Positions 18,978 to 29,989 of a DNA stretch of 64,000 bases are shown piece by piece. The notes beneath the pieces were generated by a model. It had not been told where the DNA came from. It saw only the letters and a list, made by a program, of their open reading frames with translations, and made no database searches. The translations under genes and the position numbers were made by a program. Origin of the DNA: Anagrus nilaparvatae (lineage: Eukaryota > Arthropoda > Insecta > Hymenoptera > Mymaridae); NCBI GenBank assembly GCA_022575985.1, contig JAKSXM010000007.1, positions 39,434,501 through 39,498,500 of the forward strand. The letters are read 5' to 3'. Each line of letters opens with the position of its first letter. Within the stretch, counting starts at the first letter, position 1.

Positions 18978-21946
18978 AAATGATTAGAGGCTTAAGAACA
19001 AATTTTAATTTTCTAGAAATATTTATAGAAAATTTAACAAATAAACCTGATATTATTGTATGTTTGGAAACAGGGAGATTATTTTGCTATAAATGTTATA
19101 ATTTAAATAATTATGTATCTTATTACAATCATGGTAGCTTAAATAAATCTGATAGCTGCATAGTTTATGTTAAAAATACTATAGTTGAATCATCGTGTAT
19201 AGAAAGTATTGACAACTTTAAATATATAAATTCTATTATTAAATTAAATAATAATATTAGTATTAAGGTAACCTCTCTGTATAGGTGTCATAAAATTAAA
19301 AAGTCTGATTTCTGTTTGTACATTCAGCACATAATACAAAATGAAAAAAATACGAGCAATCATCTTATAGTGGGTGATTTGAATATATCATGGACACCTC
19401 TAATTGTTTAAATAGTGATTATCTGAATAATTTTTTGATAGCGGGTTATAAACCGCTCTTTACTGAAATAACTGGTCACGGTTATTTCCGCGATATGCTT
19501 TTCAAGTGGAGCAAGGTGACATCTCCGGAATGCTTGCATTGCCCGGGCGAGCTGGATACCGCGGAGCACACCTTTTTTGGGTGTCCTCGCTTCGCTGAAG
19601 GGCGACCGCCCTTCGATGAATGGAGGCCGGAAGTAGTCGTCCCGGAAATGCTGCGCAGTGCCGCTAACTGGTACAGTGTGGCAGAGTACGTACGGGCGAC
19701 ACTGATTGGAAAAAAGGAGGAAGGTTTCCTCTCGTAGGAAAATCTCCTCCTTTATTGACAGGGTATGGCGAAGAAATGCCTGGGCTGCATTGTTTCCGGA
19801 CCGAAGTAATACCTAAACAGGGAGTCCCGGTCCGGATTCTATGATATTGTCATAAATGCAGGAGGGTGGGGAGTTTAGTGGGTATTGTAATTCCTCAATT
19901 GTGTATATCTGGGCAACCCCAGATACAAATTTGAGGTTGAGTCCCACATAACCATACAGTACGCGTGTATGGTATGCGTAAATGCATTCTCCTCGTCCTA
20001 CGAAAAAGGCCCCTTCTTGAAGGGGCCCAAAAAAAAAAAAAAAACTGAAATAACTAGGCCTAACGATACTAATCCTAATTCTGAATCCTGCATTGATAAT
20101 ATGTTTTTATAATGTAATAATATAAATAAAAATAAATTATTTGAACACAAAGCTATTATAATAAAGCAAATTTTTCCGTATAATTACCCGATTTTAACCT
20201 CATTTAATATAAAAGTCATAAATAAAGGAAAAGAAAAAATAGCACATATATGAATAAAAGAACTTTGATTGACTATTGTAGTAAAACACACTGGGATTCT
20301 ATATTAACAATGCAGGATCCTGAAGATTCCACAAATGCTTTTATAAAAATAATACAAAATAGTATTTCTAAAGCTACTAAAAAATTTAAGAAAAAAAAAA
20401 TTCTTGATAGTACACCCAGAAAAGGCTGGATCACACCTGCTTTATTAAATTTTATAAATAAAAAAAATCATTTAGAAAAACTGTAGAAAAATAGTAAATA
20501 TAATAAGGAATTAAGTAACGATAAGGATAAAATCTAGTCAAGCAATTGGAAACTAATTATAAAAATTATAATAAACTATTGAATGTGACAATTAATTATG
20601 CAAAGAAAAACTATGAAGCTAGAGTCGTAAAAAAATGTGATACAATTAAAAAATTATGGCAATATATTAATTTTAAAATTAAAGGTAACCAAAGTAACAA
20701 TAATTGTATTGATAAATTAATGATAAATAATAAATGTATACTTGAAAAAAAAGAAATTGCAAATCATTTTAATACTTTTTTTGCTAATGTAGGTTTAGAC
20801 ATTTCTAAGAAAATAAATAAAAAAAAAAACTAAATATTAATATAATAAATAATAACTCTATATATTTAGAAAAGTGTAATCCAAATGGAATAATTAAAAT
20901 TGCATCTAAATTAAATAAAGCTTCTGGTGTTAAAAACATTAATGTTTTGACTCTAAATGTAATATTAAATTATAGAGCTTTTCCAATGTCTCATATTTTC
21001 AATCTCTGTATTGAAAAAGGGTACTGGCCTGACGCTCTAAAAAAAGCTGAAATCATACCTATATATAAAAGTGGTGATAAAGCTCAAATGACGAATTATA
21101 GGCCGATCTCACTCATAACAAATTTTGTAAAAATCTTTGAAAGAATAATTCATAATAGATTAACTAACTGTTTAAACAAAAAAAAAATATTAGCTGCTTC
21201 CCAATATGGTCTTATTGAAAAAAGAGGAACTATTGATGCATTAACAAATGTTACTGAATTTATATATGATAATATAGACAAAAGTATTCCCACTATTGCT
21301 ACGTTTTTAGACTTAAGTAAGACATTTGATACCGTAAATCATAAAATTTTAATACAGAGATTGAATTTATATGGTATAAGAGGAGTTGCTTTAGATTTAC
21401 TTAAAAGCTATATGATTGGTAGAAATCAAAGTGTAAAATTAAATAATGTTTGTAGCAGTAAGATAAATGTTACAATAGGTGTACCCCAAGGGACGATACT
21501 AGGCCTTCTTTTTTCATCATTTACGTGAATGAAATATTAATGAAATTGCCTTTAAATTTAATCTCATATGCTGATGATATGATTGTCTTATGCTCGGGCG
21601 AATCCTTGCAAACTGTACAAGATACTATGATTGCTATTTTAGAAACAGTTGGTGACTGATTATTAACCAATGAACTATCCCTAAATGTCAATAAATCAGT
21701 ATTCATTGCTTTTTCCTCATATAATAAGAATATACCAGAGAATATAGAGATAAAAATAAATAACTCGAGACTTAAAAAAGTCAATAATTTTAAATATCTC
21801 GGAATCATTTTTGAATCAAATTTAAAATTGAAAAATCATATACTTGAAATAACTAATAAAACAAGATATTTAATTTTTGTGATGTACAAGTTAAAACAAA
21901 ATCTATTACCGAGTACATTAACATCCATATATTATGCATTGTTTCA
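18978..21946 (+). pseudogene. LINE ORF2: endonuclease and reverse transcriptase, nested
   Basis: The endonuclease starts near 18978 (RGLRTNFNFLEIFIENL, DIIVCLETG, LIVGDLNISW). An R1 fragment cuts it at 19474; it resumes at 20056 so that the junction reads TEITRPNDTN...SCIDNMF, a conserved endonuclease block. The linker (20250-20486 and 20546-20833) and RT follow: AEIIPIYKSGD, YRPISLITNFVKIFE, IATFLDLSKTFDTVNH, GVPQGTILG and, after a frame change, ISYADDMIVL with an intact catalytic YADD, then NFKYLGIIFESNLK and IYYALFHF, where the homology stops at about 21946. Several stops and frameshifts. Jockey/CR1-like (inference from motif style). The C-terminus and 3' UTR are missing. Confidence 0.85.
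19474..20043 (+). mobile_element. R1-clade 3' fragment inserted in LINE endonuclease
   Basis: A 5'-truncated copy from TGHGYFRD to EEGFLS (stop at 19737), then the 3' UTR, terminal hairpin and poly-A (about 20030-20043). ACTGAAATAACT lies on both sides (19462-19473 and 20044-20055), a 12-bp duplication made by target-primed reverse transcription. The coding part keeps the Cys/His block (CLHCPGELDTAEHTFFGC) that is partly deleted in the larger copy. Confidence 0.95.
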
Positions 21947-22996
21947 TTTTGAGCCCTACTGACCTTAGAAACCAGTATAATTCTCGAATTTCTAATTCAA
22001 TTCTTATTTTTTTAGCCTTTTTGATTGCAATCTTGGCTGCTTCCGATGAATCATTGCATTTTAATCTAGCATACTTTGGAATTATGTTGTTGTTTATAGA
22101 TTTTTTATTGAATTTAATGAGTAAATTTGTTTTGAATTAGAAGAAGATATTTTTTTCCTTTGCTTTTTATCATTTTGGAGTGTAACTTCGTTCTTAAATA
22201 TTTCACACTATGCGTTTCAGAGTAAAGTTTCAGTTTATGTTAAAAATATAAGTATAACGATTAAATTTTACAAAACTAATTATTTACTAAATTTTCATGC
22301 TCTTGTTATTTGAGTTTTTCTATAAATACACTACATTACACTTATTATCACATTTTTTTTTCATATTTCACTCTTTTTATTTTACTTTAATTTTTACAAA
22401 ATTTTATTTGAAAATTGTTATTTATCGAACGCGATCTCGTTATATACTGTTCAAATCTGGTTCTATATATGATACCAGAATAAATAAACTAATAAATAAA
22501 TTAAAACAGTATGTTACGAGATTTTTTCCGGTATCTAGCAATAGTAAAATAAAAGAAAAGCAGTGTAAAATATGAATAACAGTTAAGATAAGAGTAATAT
22601 AGTATATATATGAAAAAACTCAAAGAAAAAGAACATGAAAATTTAGTAAGTAATTTGTTTTTGAAAATTTTAATCGTTATATTTATATTTTAAGTATCTG
22701 ACAAATAATACATCTCAGGATGGAATTTTCAATCCTGAAACGCTTAGTGTAAAATATTTAAGAACGAAGTTACTCTCAAGACGGATAAAAAACAAAGGTA
22801 TAAAATATCTTATCTAAATTATTAATTCTTAATTTAAATACCTTATAAAGTATCTTGGAGGAAAATTATATGATAAGGGATTTGATCTTTAGTTGAAAAC
22901 AGATCATTTAATGCTAATCAATTTTGAAAAAAAATAAGGATAGCAAAAAATAACTTTTATTCTTTGATTGAAATTTTAAAATAATTTTTATTTCAG
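21947..22996. other. Sequence just upstream of the olfactomedin exon
   Basis: Holds a diverged inverted duplication, 22146-22220 against 22735-22809. The right copy gives an open PETLSVKYLRTKLLSRRIKN on the + strand and the left gives PETHSVKYLRTKLHSKMIKS on the minus strand, so both may derive from a coding exon. Another coding-like stretch (SSEAAKIAIKKAKKIRIELE) reads on the minus strand at about 21970-22080. I do not recognise the protein. No earlier olfactomedin exon was found here. Confidence 0.4.
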
Positions 22997-23201
22997 GGAA
23001 ATGGTCATGTTGTTAATGGTGGATATTTTTTTTACAATCCTGTTAACCGATCATCAATAATAAGAGTTGATTTAGAAAAAAATTCAGAAATAAATAGGAG
23101 TTTAGAGTTAAAACTTTTAGACCTAAAAGTAGATACAAAAAATTATCTTTTTACAACCAATAATAATTTTGACTACGTGGATTTTGATGTTGACGAAAAT
23201 G
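22997..23201 (+). CDS. Olfactomedin-domain gene, internal exon A
   Basis: A 205-bp open exon preceded by a TTTTTATTTCAG acceptor and followed by a G|GTGAGTATAT donor. It encodes GNGHVVNGGYFFYNP, then SSIIRVDLEKN and NNNFDYVDFDVDENG. These are the central blocks of the olfactomedin domain (GxGHVVYNG...YYN, I-x-Y/V-DLE, and the D-VDENG motif). It ends in phase 1, and the exon at 62898 supplies the rest of the Gly codon and the next conserved residues. Olfactomedin-domain proteins are secreted or membrane-anchored glycoproteins acting in cell adhesion and neural or synaptic organisation; the specific insect orthologue is not determined. Both neighbours are transposons. Earlier exons (domain N-terminus) are not visible. 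Confidence 0.9.
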
Positions 23202-23464
23202 GTGAGTATATATATTCTAAAATTAATGAATATTTACCTTACTTTATACTTATTTGAAAATTTTCAAAAACGATTGTCCGCTGTTATCGTTTTATTCTAT
23301 TGAACTCTACTACCAAAAAAGTAAAAATATTAAGAAAAGCATAAGTGTTAAAAGATTTAGATAAATTTTTTAAAAAATTTTGTGTTAAAAAAAATTTTTA
23401 TTATATAAAATATAATACACTGGAACTTGTAGAATTCAAAATTCATGCTAGCAGGCTCTCTTTT

Positions 23465-24640
23465 CGAATTATAGAAGTTTTTGAACTACACAAGTTTTTA
23501 TAATTCTAGTAGAACAGACAATACTATTGTAAATAAAGCTTTAGATTGGCTTAATCAACATCTCTTAAAGATCAATGTTGATAAATCATCCTTCAAAACC
23601 TTCTCTATGGCCAAAAATATGATCCCTGAAAATGTGAATGTTTCCATCCACGATGGTGACACTCATTTTTCCTTACAAGGAACCGATAGTTCCAAATACT
23701 TGGGTATCATAATTGATCAATATATACAATAGGATGAACACATAAATATTTTATTTAAAAAAACTAAGTACATTCTATTTCTATTTTATAAATTAAAAAA
23801 TTTTTTAAATTATAATCAAATGAAAACAATATACTATGCCGTGTTCAATTTCCTAACATGCTATGGAATTCTGGGTTGGGGTGGTAGTTATAAAACTTTT
23901 CTAAAAAAACTAGAAAATAGGCAACGTCGAATCATAAATATTTTTAACTTTGGGAAAAGTGATGACATTTTCTAAAGTATTAAACAAAATTTTTATTATT
24001 TTTCTGTTAGAAAAGAGTATTTATGTATAAAAAATATTTATCTAAACAATAAACGTAAAAATGAGCGTACTATTACAACTTCCTTACCTAAATTTACAAA
24101 CGAAATAAGAAAAAAGATTACTATTATTGAAATATAAAAATTTTCAATATACTTCCTAAACATTTAAAAACTCCAAGTTCAAATGAAGAATTAACAAATA
24201 GTTGGCAAACTGAATTAAAAAAATGGCTTTTTACAATAAATTTGATTTAAGTGCTTAAATAAAATAAAAATCATGGTTTCTTTATTATATTTAATATGTG
24301 TATGTATAATTATAACTTAAATATTGAACTGAAATGTATCAGCATTTCATATGAAACGTGATAAATCTTTCATACTTGTGATTTTTTGTTTTTTAATTTA
24401 ATCTTTATTGACTACTCTAATATTAAATTATTTGTTATTTTTTATTAGGTTATATTATCAATTTATACTTATAAAACTATATATATTATAACTTATCGTA
24501 ATTTTTAAGTTCTACCAGTCCCATGCACAGATCCATGATCTCGTTGGGTACACGGGTGATACATTTATATTATATATGTTATGTATTACTTTGTAATAAT
24601 TGTATTATACTGAATAAAATAAATAAATAAATAAATAAAT
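23465..24640 (+). pseudogene. LINE 3' end (RT tail and UTR)
   Basis: Starts within the RT after the catalytic site: NKALDWLNQHLLKINVDKSS, SSKYLGIIIDQYIQ, then after a stop YYAVFNFLTCYGILGWGG and LENRQRRIINIF, typical of Jockey/CR1-like RT C-termini. It is a different copy from the LINE at 18978-21946, since the two overlap in the YLGI...YYA region. The 3' UTR includes CCATGATCTCGTTGGGTACA and ends in an (AAAT)n tail at about 24614-24650, the probable true 3' end. Confidence 0.8.
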
Positions 24641-24839
24641 AAATAAAAAATTCGAAATTTTTCGAATTATACACGTTTTAATCAAAATTAAATATATATA
24701 TATTTTATTATTACCTAATAGAAACACAAAAACTTATTTATCTGCAATTTTATTGATTAAACTTTATTTTAATGCTTTTATTTCAATATAATTTTGATAA
24801 TTTTTTTGCATAAACTAATTATTTCCTTTCATATTTTCT
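24641..24839. other. AT-rich spacer
   Basis: About 200 bases of AT-rich sequence between the LINE tail and the PLE. No feature seen. Confidence 0.4.
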
Positions 24840-27010
24840 TTCAAAATTTATCAGAAACTTTAGTAACCAATAGTATTAAAAAATCTGTTTCACACATAAA
24901 AAATAGTACACATTTATACAAAAAATTTCTGATGTAGTTATACCTGATGATCATATAATTGTGAGTTTTGATACAACATTATTGTTCACTAACGTCCCCT
25001 TGGATTTGGTGAAAATTGGTATTGAAAAAAGATATGATCAAATAAGGAAACATACCATCATTCCTTTAGATGAGTTATTTAATGCAGTAGATTTTCTTAA
25101 TGAACATACGTTTCTTCAGTTTAATAATCAATATTATAAGCAAATCAACGGATCCCCTATGGGATCACCTTTTTCATCAATATTTGCTGATATTGTTTTA
25201 GAAAACTTAGAAAATTCCTGTCTCCAAAAATTATATTTCAAACCAACTTTTTATCTACATTACGTCGATGATGTGATAATATGCACACCAGCTTCTAAAC
25301 TAAATGTTATGCTTAATATTTTCAACAATTATCATCCCAGGCTCCAGTTTACTTAAGAAATTGAAAATAAAATCACCATGAATTTCCTAGATGTCTAATT
25401 GCTAAGAAAAGCCAATAAAATTATATACAATTGGTACCGGAAACCGAAATTCTCAGCAAGGTTTTTAAATTTCCATTCCAATCATACTAAATATTATAAA
25501 GTGGGTATGCTTTATACTCTTGTTGATAAGGCAATATTGTTATCAGATTCGTCTTTTCATGCAAACAACTTAGTTTTGGTTAAAAATTTTTTAATCAAAA
25601 ATGGTTATCCTGAAAAGTTCAATGATTTTTATGTCAAAAAGCGTTTATGCATCATACATTTCAGGCAAACAAATGACATTATTTCTTACGACAAAAATAA
25701 AGAAAATATTGCCAAAAGACAAAAATTTGTATACCTTATATTAAAGGTTTTTTATGAAAGCATAAGGAAAATTTTCAGCAAGTACAACATCATAACTCTT
25801 CCTATAATCTGCAATAACTTTAAACAACGCAATAGCAATAGCAACGTCGTGATAAAAACAAAAGATAATTTGAAAAAAGAAAACCAAACTAATGTGGTGT
25901 ATAAGTTGGAATGTGCACGATTGGACAAATGTGCAATGATTGCACAGCTAGTTATATAGGAATGTCAAAACGTGAAGCCTTGGACCGCATAGACGAACAC
26001 CGTAGACCAGTAGACAGTATCATCTAGATAAAGAATACTATATTAAATAAACCTACAGAAAACAGCCACATTATGACTACACGGTCTAAAGATAAGAAAG
26101 AAAATCCTACAGTCGTTATGGATATAACGATACTCAAGCTCTTATCCAAGATCTCTATAAAATAGAAGAAACAGACCTGGTAATTTTAAGACATCACAAA
26201 TCCACTGGACATACCTTTAATTGGGCTGATTTTAAAATCTTAGTCCGGGAGTGTTCTTACCAAAAAAGATCTACATCAGAGGTAATTTACATCAACATAC
26301 AGCTAAATCCAATTATTAAGAAAGAAGACTCAAACAACCTTTTCAAGCCTTACTTACACTGTTTCCACAAATTAAATAAGAATTTAAATTAACTTCCATT
26401 TAACATAAATTTTTACATAATTCCCTACTTTACCTCTCATAGCTTAAATTTTTTCCTGCATTAACATTAATAATATATAGCTCCTTGATAATAACGTAAG
26501 ATGCCTACTTACTATTGATTTAATCGATTATAAACAAAAATCACATGTTTATTCAATACCGAAAATTTTTCAAAGTTATTGCATGTTGCCACCATTACTT
26601 TTATTAAAATGGAATGTAAATTACTAGATATAATTATGAAATTTAAGTTTAACATTACTCTGAAAATTTTTAATAAGTTAGTTTCTTAAAATAGTTATTA
26701 TTTATAATTGCTATGTTACTAAATTTTTATGTCATTTAAGTTTGATTATTTATAATGTGATAATTTTTATTTTATTGTTATTTATAGACATGTATATTCA
26801 AAAATACCAAAGACTTTTGATTTATATCCATTATTATAATTAATTTTGTATGTTATATCATAGATTTTTTCACCATTTATAAATCATATAAATTATATAA
26901 ATTGTCATCTGAAATTTTCAACTTTTCAGATCTTTTGATAAGGTCACCAAAGTGTAACGAAACGTCAAGTTTTTAAAACGAAATAAATTAATTTGCTCGT
27001 AAAAGATCGA
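24840..27010 (+). pseudogene. Penelope-like element: RT and GIY-YIG endonuclease
   Basis: RT motifs in order: VSFDTTLLFTNVPLDLV, the QFNNQYYKQINGSPMGSPFS block, SIFADIVLENLE and FYLHYVDDVIIC with the catalytic DD. After two in-frame stops near 25354 and 25396 the frame continues to 25959 (KIIYNWYRKPKFSARFLNFH...). A frame change leads to the Cys-rich GIY-YIG endonuclease (CNDCTASYIGMSKREALDRI) and its tail (HHKSTGHTFNWADFKILV...). The N-terminal RT part is missing. PLEs use this RT/GIY-YIG pair for target-primed integration. A 3' region to about 27010 has no frames but holds a hammerhead-like motif. Confidence 0.9.
26926..26974 (+). ncRNA. Decayed hammerhead ribozyme motif of PLE (type I-like)
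   Basis: The sequence TTGATAAGGTCACC, then AAAGTG, then a CGAAACGTC block has the layout of PLE hammerheads: core box, stem II (GTCAC with GTG..AC), GAAAC and a GUC cleavage site with minimal helix III, and a CTT/AAG stem I. The core CUGAUGA is changed to UUGAUAA and stem II carries two extra bases, so it is probably inactive. PLEs are known to carry hammerheads in their terminal repeats. Confidence 0.5.
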
Positions 27011-27319
27011 CTTATTATTTATCCTAACTAAAATAATTCGAGTGATACAAGTATATTATTATTAACTAATTATTTAGTCACAATGTATTTATATTCGGTG
27101 AGCGAGACATTAACGTCAATAGTTTTTTAATTTTAATTTTTAGAAAAACAATAAAATAAGTGTATAATATTTTTTGATATAGTTTCAAATTATGAAAAAA
27201 TAGCTTTCTTAAACGTTTTTACTAAATTAATTAACACCTGTTTGGATAAAAATCAATATAACTTGATATCTAGCACCTTAAATTACTATAGAATAAACAA
27301 TTGATTTATTGATTTATCA
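27011..27319. other. AT-rich spacer
   Basis: Between the PLE and the repeat that follows. No gene or element recognised. Confidence 0.4.
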
Positions 27320-27503
27320 ACCTTTTTTCGAGTAAATGATATCAAATAAATTTACAAATTCATCACCCCACTTTTCATATGCGGTTGCTAACTGTCATCT
27401 CTTTTTTTATTAAAGCAAACAAAGCGGTGATATTAGATAAATTTTTAAACTTATTTAAAAATTTAAACTTTCGCGGATTTTAATGTCAGTACAGAAGGTA
27501 CCT

Positions 27504-27577
27504 AGCGTTTCGATCAACACTAACACGTAGATCTCATCAGTATGGCTGCGTGTGTTAGTGCATGTGCCACAGACGCT
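27504..27577 (-). ncRNA. Complete type III hammerhead ribozyme
   Basis: Reading the minus strand 5' to 3': AGCGUC (stem III 3' strand, GUC cleavage site), UGUGGC pairing with GCCAUA (stem I, one G-U wobble), CUGAUGA, stem II GAUCUAC/GUUGAUC with one U-U mismatch, GAAA, then CGCU. CGCU pairs with AGCG, and the conserved A15.1-U16.1 pair is present. All invariant core bases are there and all three stems form within 74 nt. Helix III is the open helix, so this is type III. Self-cleavage would follow the GUC. The minus-strand transcript would have to be made; no promoter was identified. Confidence 0.85.
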
Positions 27578-27765
27578 GATGTAAACACGTCCTTATTTTT
27601 CTTATATACATTCAAAATGGCGATTTTAGCACTTGAGGGGACGACTCACATTGCTTCAGCCATATGTTTTGTATATAGGAAATGATGTTATATATATATA
27701 TGTTTATTAAATGAGTTGAATGTTATAACTCAGAGCGTTATTAGGTCCAAGCTCTATATGAAAGT

Positions 27766-28192
27766 TAGTAATAATTTTTGATACTCGACAGTATTTTTTA
27801 AAACAATTGAATTTTTATCGACCTTTTTTCGAGCAAATGATATCAAATAAATTTACAAATTAATCACCCCCGCTTTTCATATGTGGATGCTAATTGTCAT
27901 CTCTTTTTTTATTAAAGCATAAAAAGCGGTGATATTAGATAAATTTTTAAACTTATTTAAAAATTTAAATTTTTGCGGATTTTAATGTCAGCACAGAAGG
28001 TAACTAGCGTTTACATCAACACTAACACATAGATCTCATCGGTATGGCTGTGTGTGTTAGTGCATGTGCATACGAAAAGTGGGGGTGATGAATTTGTAAA
28101 TTTATTTGATACCATTTTCTCGAAAAAAGGTTGATAAAAATTCAATTTTTTTAAAAAATACTGTCGAGTATCAAAAATTATTATTAACTTAC
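27766..28192. mobile_element. Inverted-repeat (MITE-like) unit, 427 bp
   Basis: 27766-27884 and 28076-28192 are inverted copies (TAATAATTTTTGATACTCGA and onward) at roughly 95 percent by eye. The unit encloses the second, truncated repeat copy with the damaged hammerhead, in which CUGAUGA became CCGAUGA, GAAA became GUAAA, and the GUC side is missing. Confidence 0.65.
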
Positions 28193-28420
28193 TATAGAAT
28201 ATTTAATTTAACAATTTAACATTTTATTTAATTTAACAATCATTTTAGAAATAATAATTTATGCAAATTTAATTTTATTTGTAAATTTCAACCTATAACA
28301 TAACCAAAAATATATATTAACCAGTTATCTGCCAGTTAAGAACTCGCTGAGTGAAATAGAATTAAAAGTTCAGAGTATGAAAATTATTTGATTATAAAAA
28401 TATCCAAAAATTAACATTTA
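28193..28420. other. AT-rich spacer
   Basis: No feature recognised. Confidence 0.4.
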
Positions 28421-29766
28421 AAAGCCTATGCCCGGATCTATATGGTGAATCGGCCCACGAAAGATATTTAAAAACTAATTGTATTAGGTCAAAGTACACC
28501 TAAAAAAAATAGGATCCTGAAGTTTATAGACCTCCAGATGCCTTCAGCTCTAATTGGCGGCCTATTAATGACAAAAAAAAAAGTAAATTTTTAGCGACTT
28601 TTTATTCGACTTTCTGATACTTTCGTGGTAAAACTATTTTTTTAAAATGATCTTGCGACCTCTCATTCATAAGGTTAGACGATATACTTTGAGATAAAAT
28701 TACTTTTGGAAGTAATTTTAGTACATCCTTTTGATTGGTAGACCATAAACCGCCCAAAATAAACTTTTATTTTTCTTAAATTTGAACTTTGGCAGCGATA
28801 TAAAAAAAATTGAGAGATATGCCCATTTTATTTTTTTTTTTAACTAATGAAAAATAAAACAAATTTTCATTTGCGTCGTTCCGAGCTCAAAAATATCTGG
28901 GGCAACATGGTCAAATACTTAAAAAACGAAAATAACTTATGTTTTAGATTTTATTATCCTGAAAAAAAGTTTCCATTGACACAAAGCTCCAAAATCTAAA
29001 CTTTGGCTGCTACGGAGCGTGAAAGCCCCCAAAAGCCCGCCAAAGGAGTGAAAAAAATTTTTTTCTTTGAAAAATGAAAATTGAACTATATACTCATGTT
29101 TTTTGGGATGCTTATACCAAAAATGTATAAAAAAAATATTTTTCACCAACATTGTATTCTTATATTTTTTGGGTCGGTTAAACCATAAATGAATCTAAAA
29201 ATTGTTTTCTACCAATATTTGGCCCTGTAAACCACCTGAGTGGCCCGATACGACCCCCCCCCACAAAACGAGATACAAAAATTTTTATTACAAAAACTAA
29301 AACTCAATGTGTATTGTTATGTTTTTTGAGGCGCTGAATCCAAAGATGAATATAAAAAATGTTTTTAACTAATGCTTGGTCCTCTAGGCCATCCCAGTGC
29401 CCCCATTCACCCCCCCCCCCCAAACGAGTTAAAAATATTTTTATTAGGAACATTAAAACTCAATGTATATTCTTATGTTTTTTGAGACTCTGTAACAAAA
29501 GATGAATATAAAAAATGTTTTTTGCTTGGTTAAAAAAACAACAACCCCAGTGCCCCCATTCACCCCCCAAACAAGTTGAGAATATTTTAATAATAAAAAT
29601 TAAATTTCAAGGTGTACTCTTATTTTCTTTGGACACTGAAACGTTTGAAGGGTGGGGGGGTGAATGGGGGCACTGGGGTCGTGTAAAGAACCAAGCATTG
29701 GTTAAAAACATTTTTTATATTTATCTTTGATTACAGAGTCTCAAAAAACATAAGAATTCATATTAA

Positions 29767-29876
29767 CCCGGTGATGAAAAATAGTCAAAAAATAGTCGAA
29801 AATATGTTCATCAAAGGTTGCACGCTATGTTAAAAATAGTCGATTTTTTATCGATTGACTATTTTTCATCACCGGG
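29767..29876. mobile_element. 110-bp MITE
   Basis: Ends CCCGGTGATGAAAAATAG and its exact inverse, with perfect terminal repeats of more than 20 bp. An empty site exists in the related sequence near 30745 (CATCTTAAGTTTTAATTT). Here the insert separates CATATTAA from AAGTTTTAATTT, so at most AA is duplicated. Family not assigned. Confidence 0.75.
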
Positions 29877-29989
29877 AAGTTTTAATTTTCCTAATAAGGA
29901 GTGAAAAAAATTTTTTTCTTTGAAAAATGAAAATTGAACTGTATACTCATGTTTTTTGGGATGCTTATACCAAAAATGTATTAAAAAAA

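Larger units (their letters stand above)
27320..28192. repeat. About 500-bp satellite-like repeat with hammerhead, 1.7 copies plus inverted end
   Basis: 27320-27565 and 27822-28075 are diverged direct copies spaced about 502 bp. Shared blocks include CTTTTTTCGAG, AAATGATATCAAATAAATTT, TGATATTAGATAAATTTTTA and TAGATCTCATC. The right copy runs into an inverted copy of the unit start (28076-28192). The first unit holds a complete type III hammerhead on the minus strand; the second holds a damaged one. Tandem hammerhead-bearing repeats of similar size are known, for example the pDo500 satellite of cave crickets. Confidence 0.8.

Noticed and set aside
22719..22797. Possible 79-bp exon upstream of olfactomedin exon A
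   Set aside because: Its only open frame ends in phase 1, while exon A must be read in phase 0, so it cannot splice directly to exon A. Kept only as a finding.
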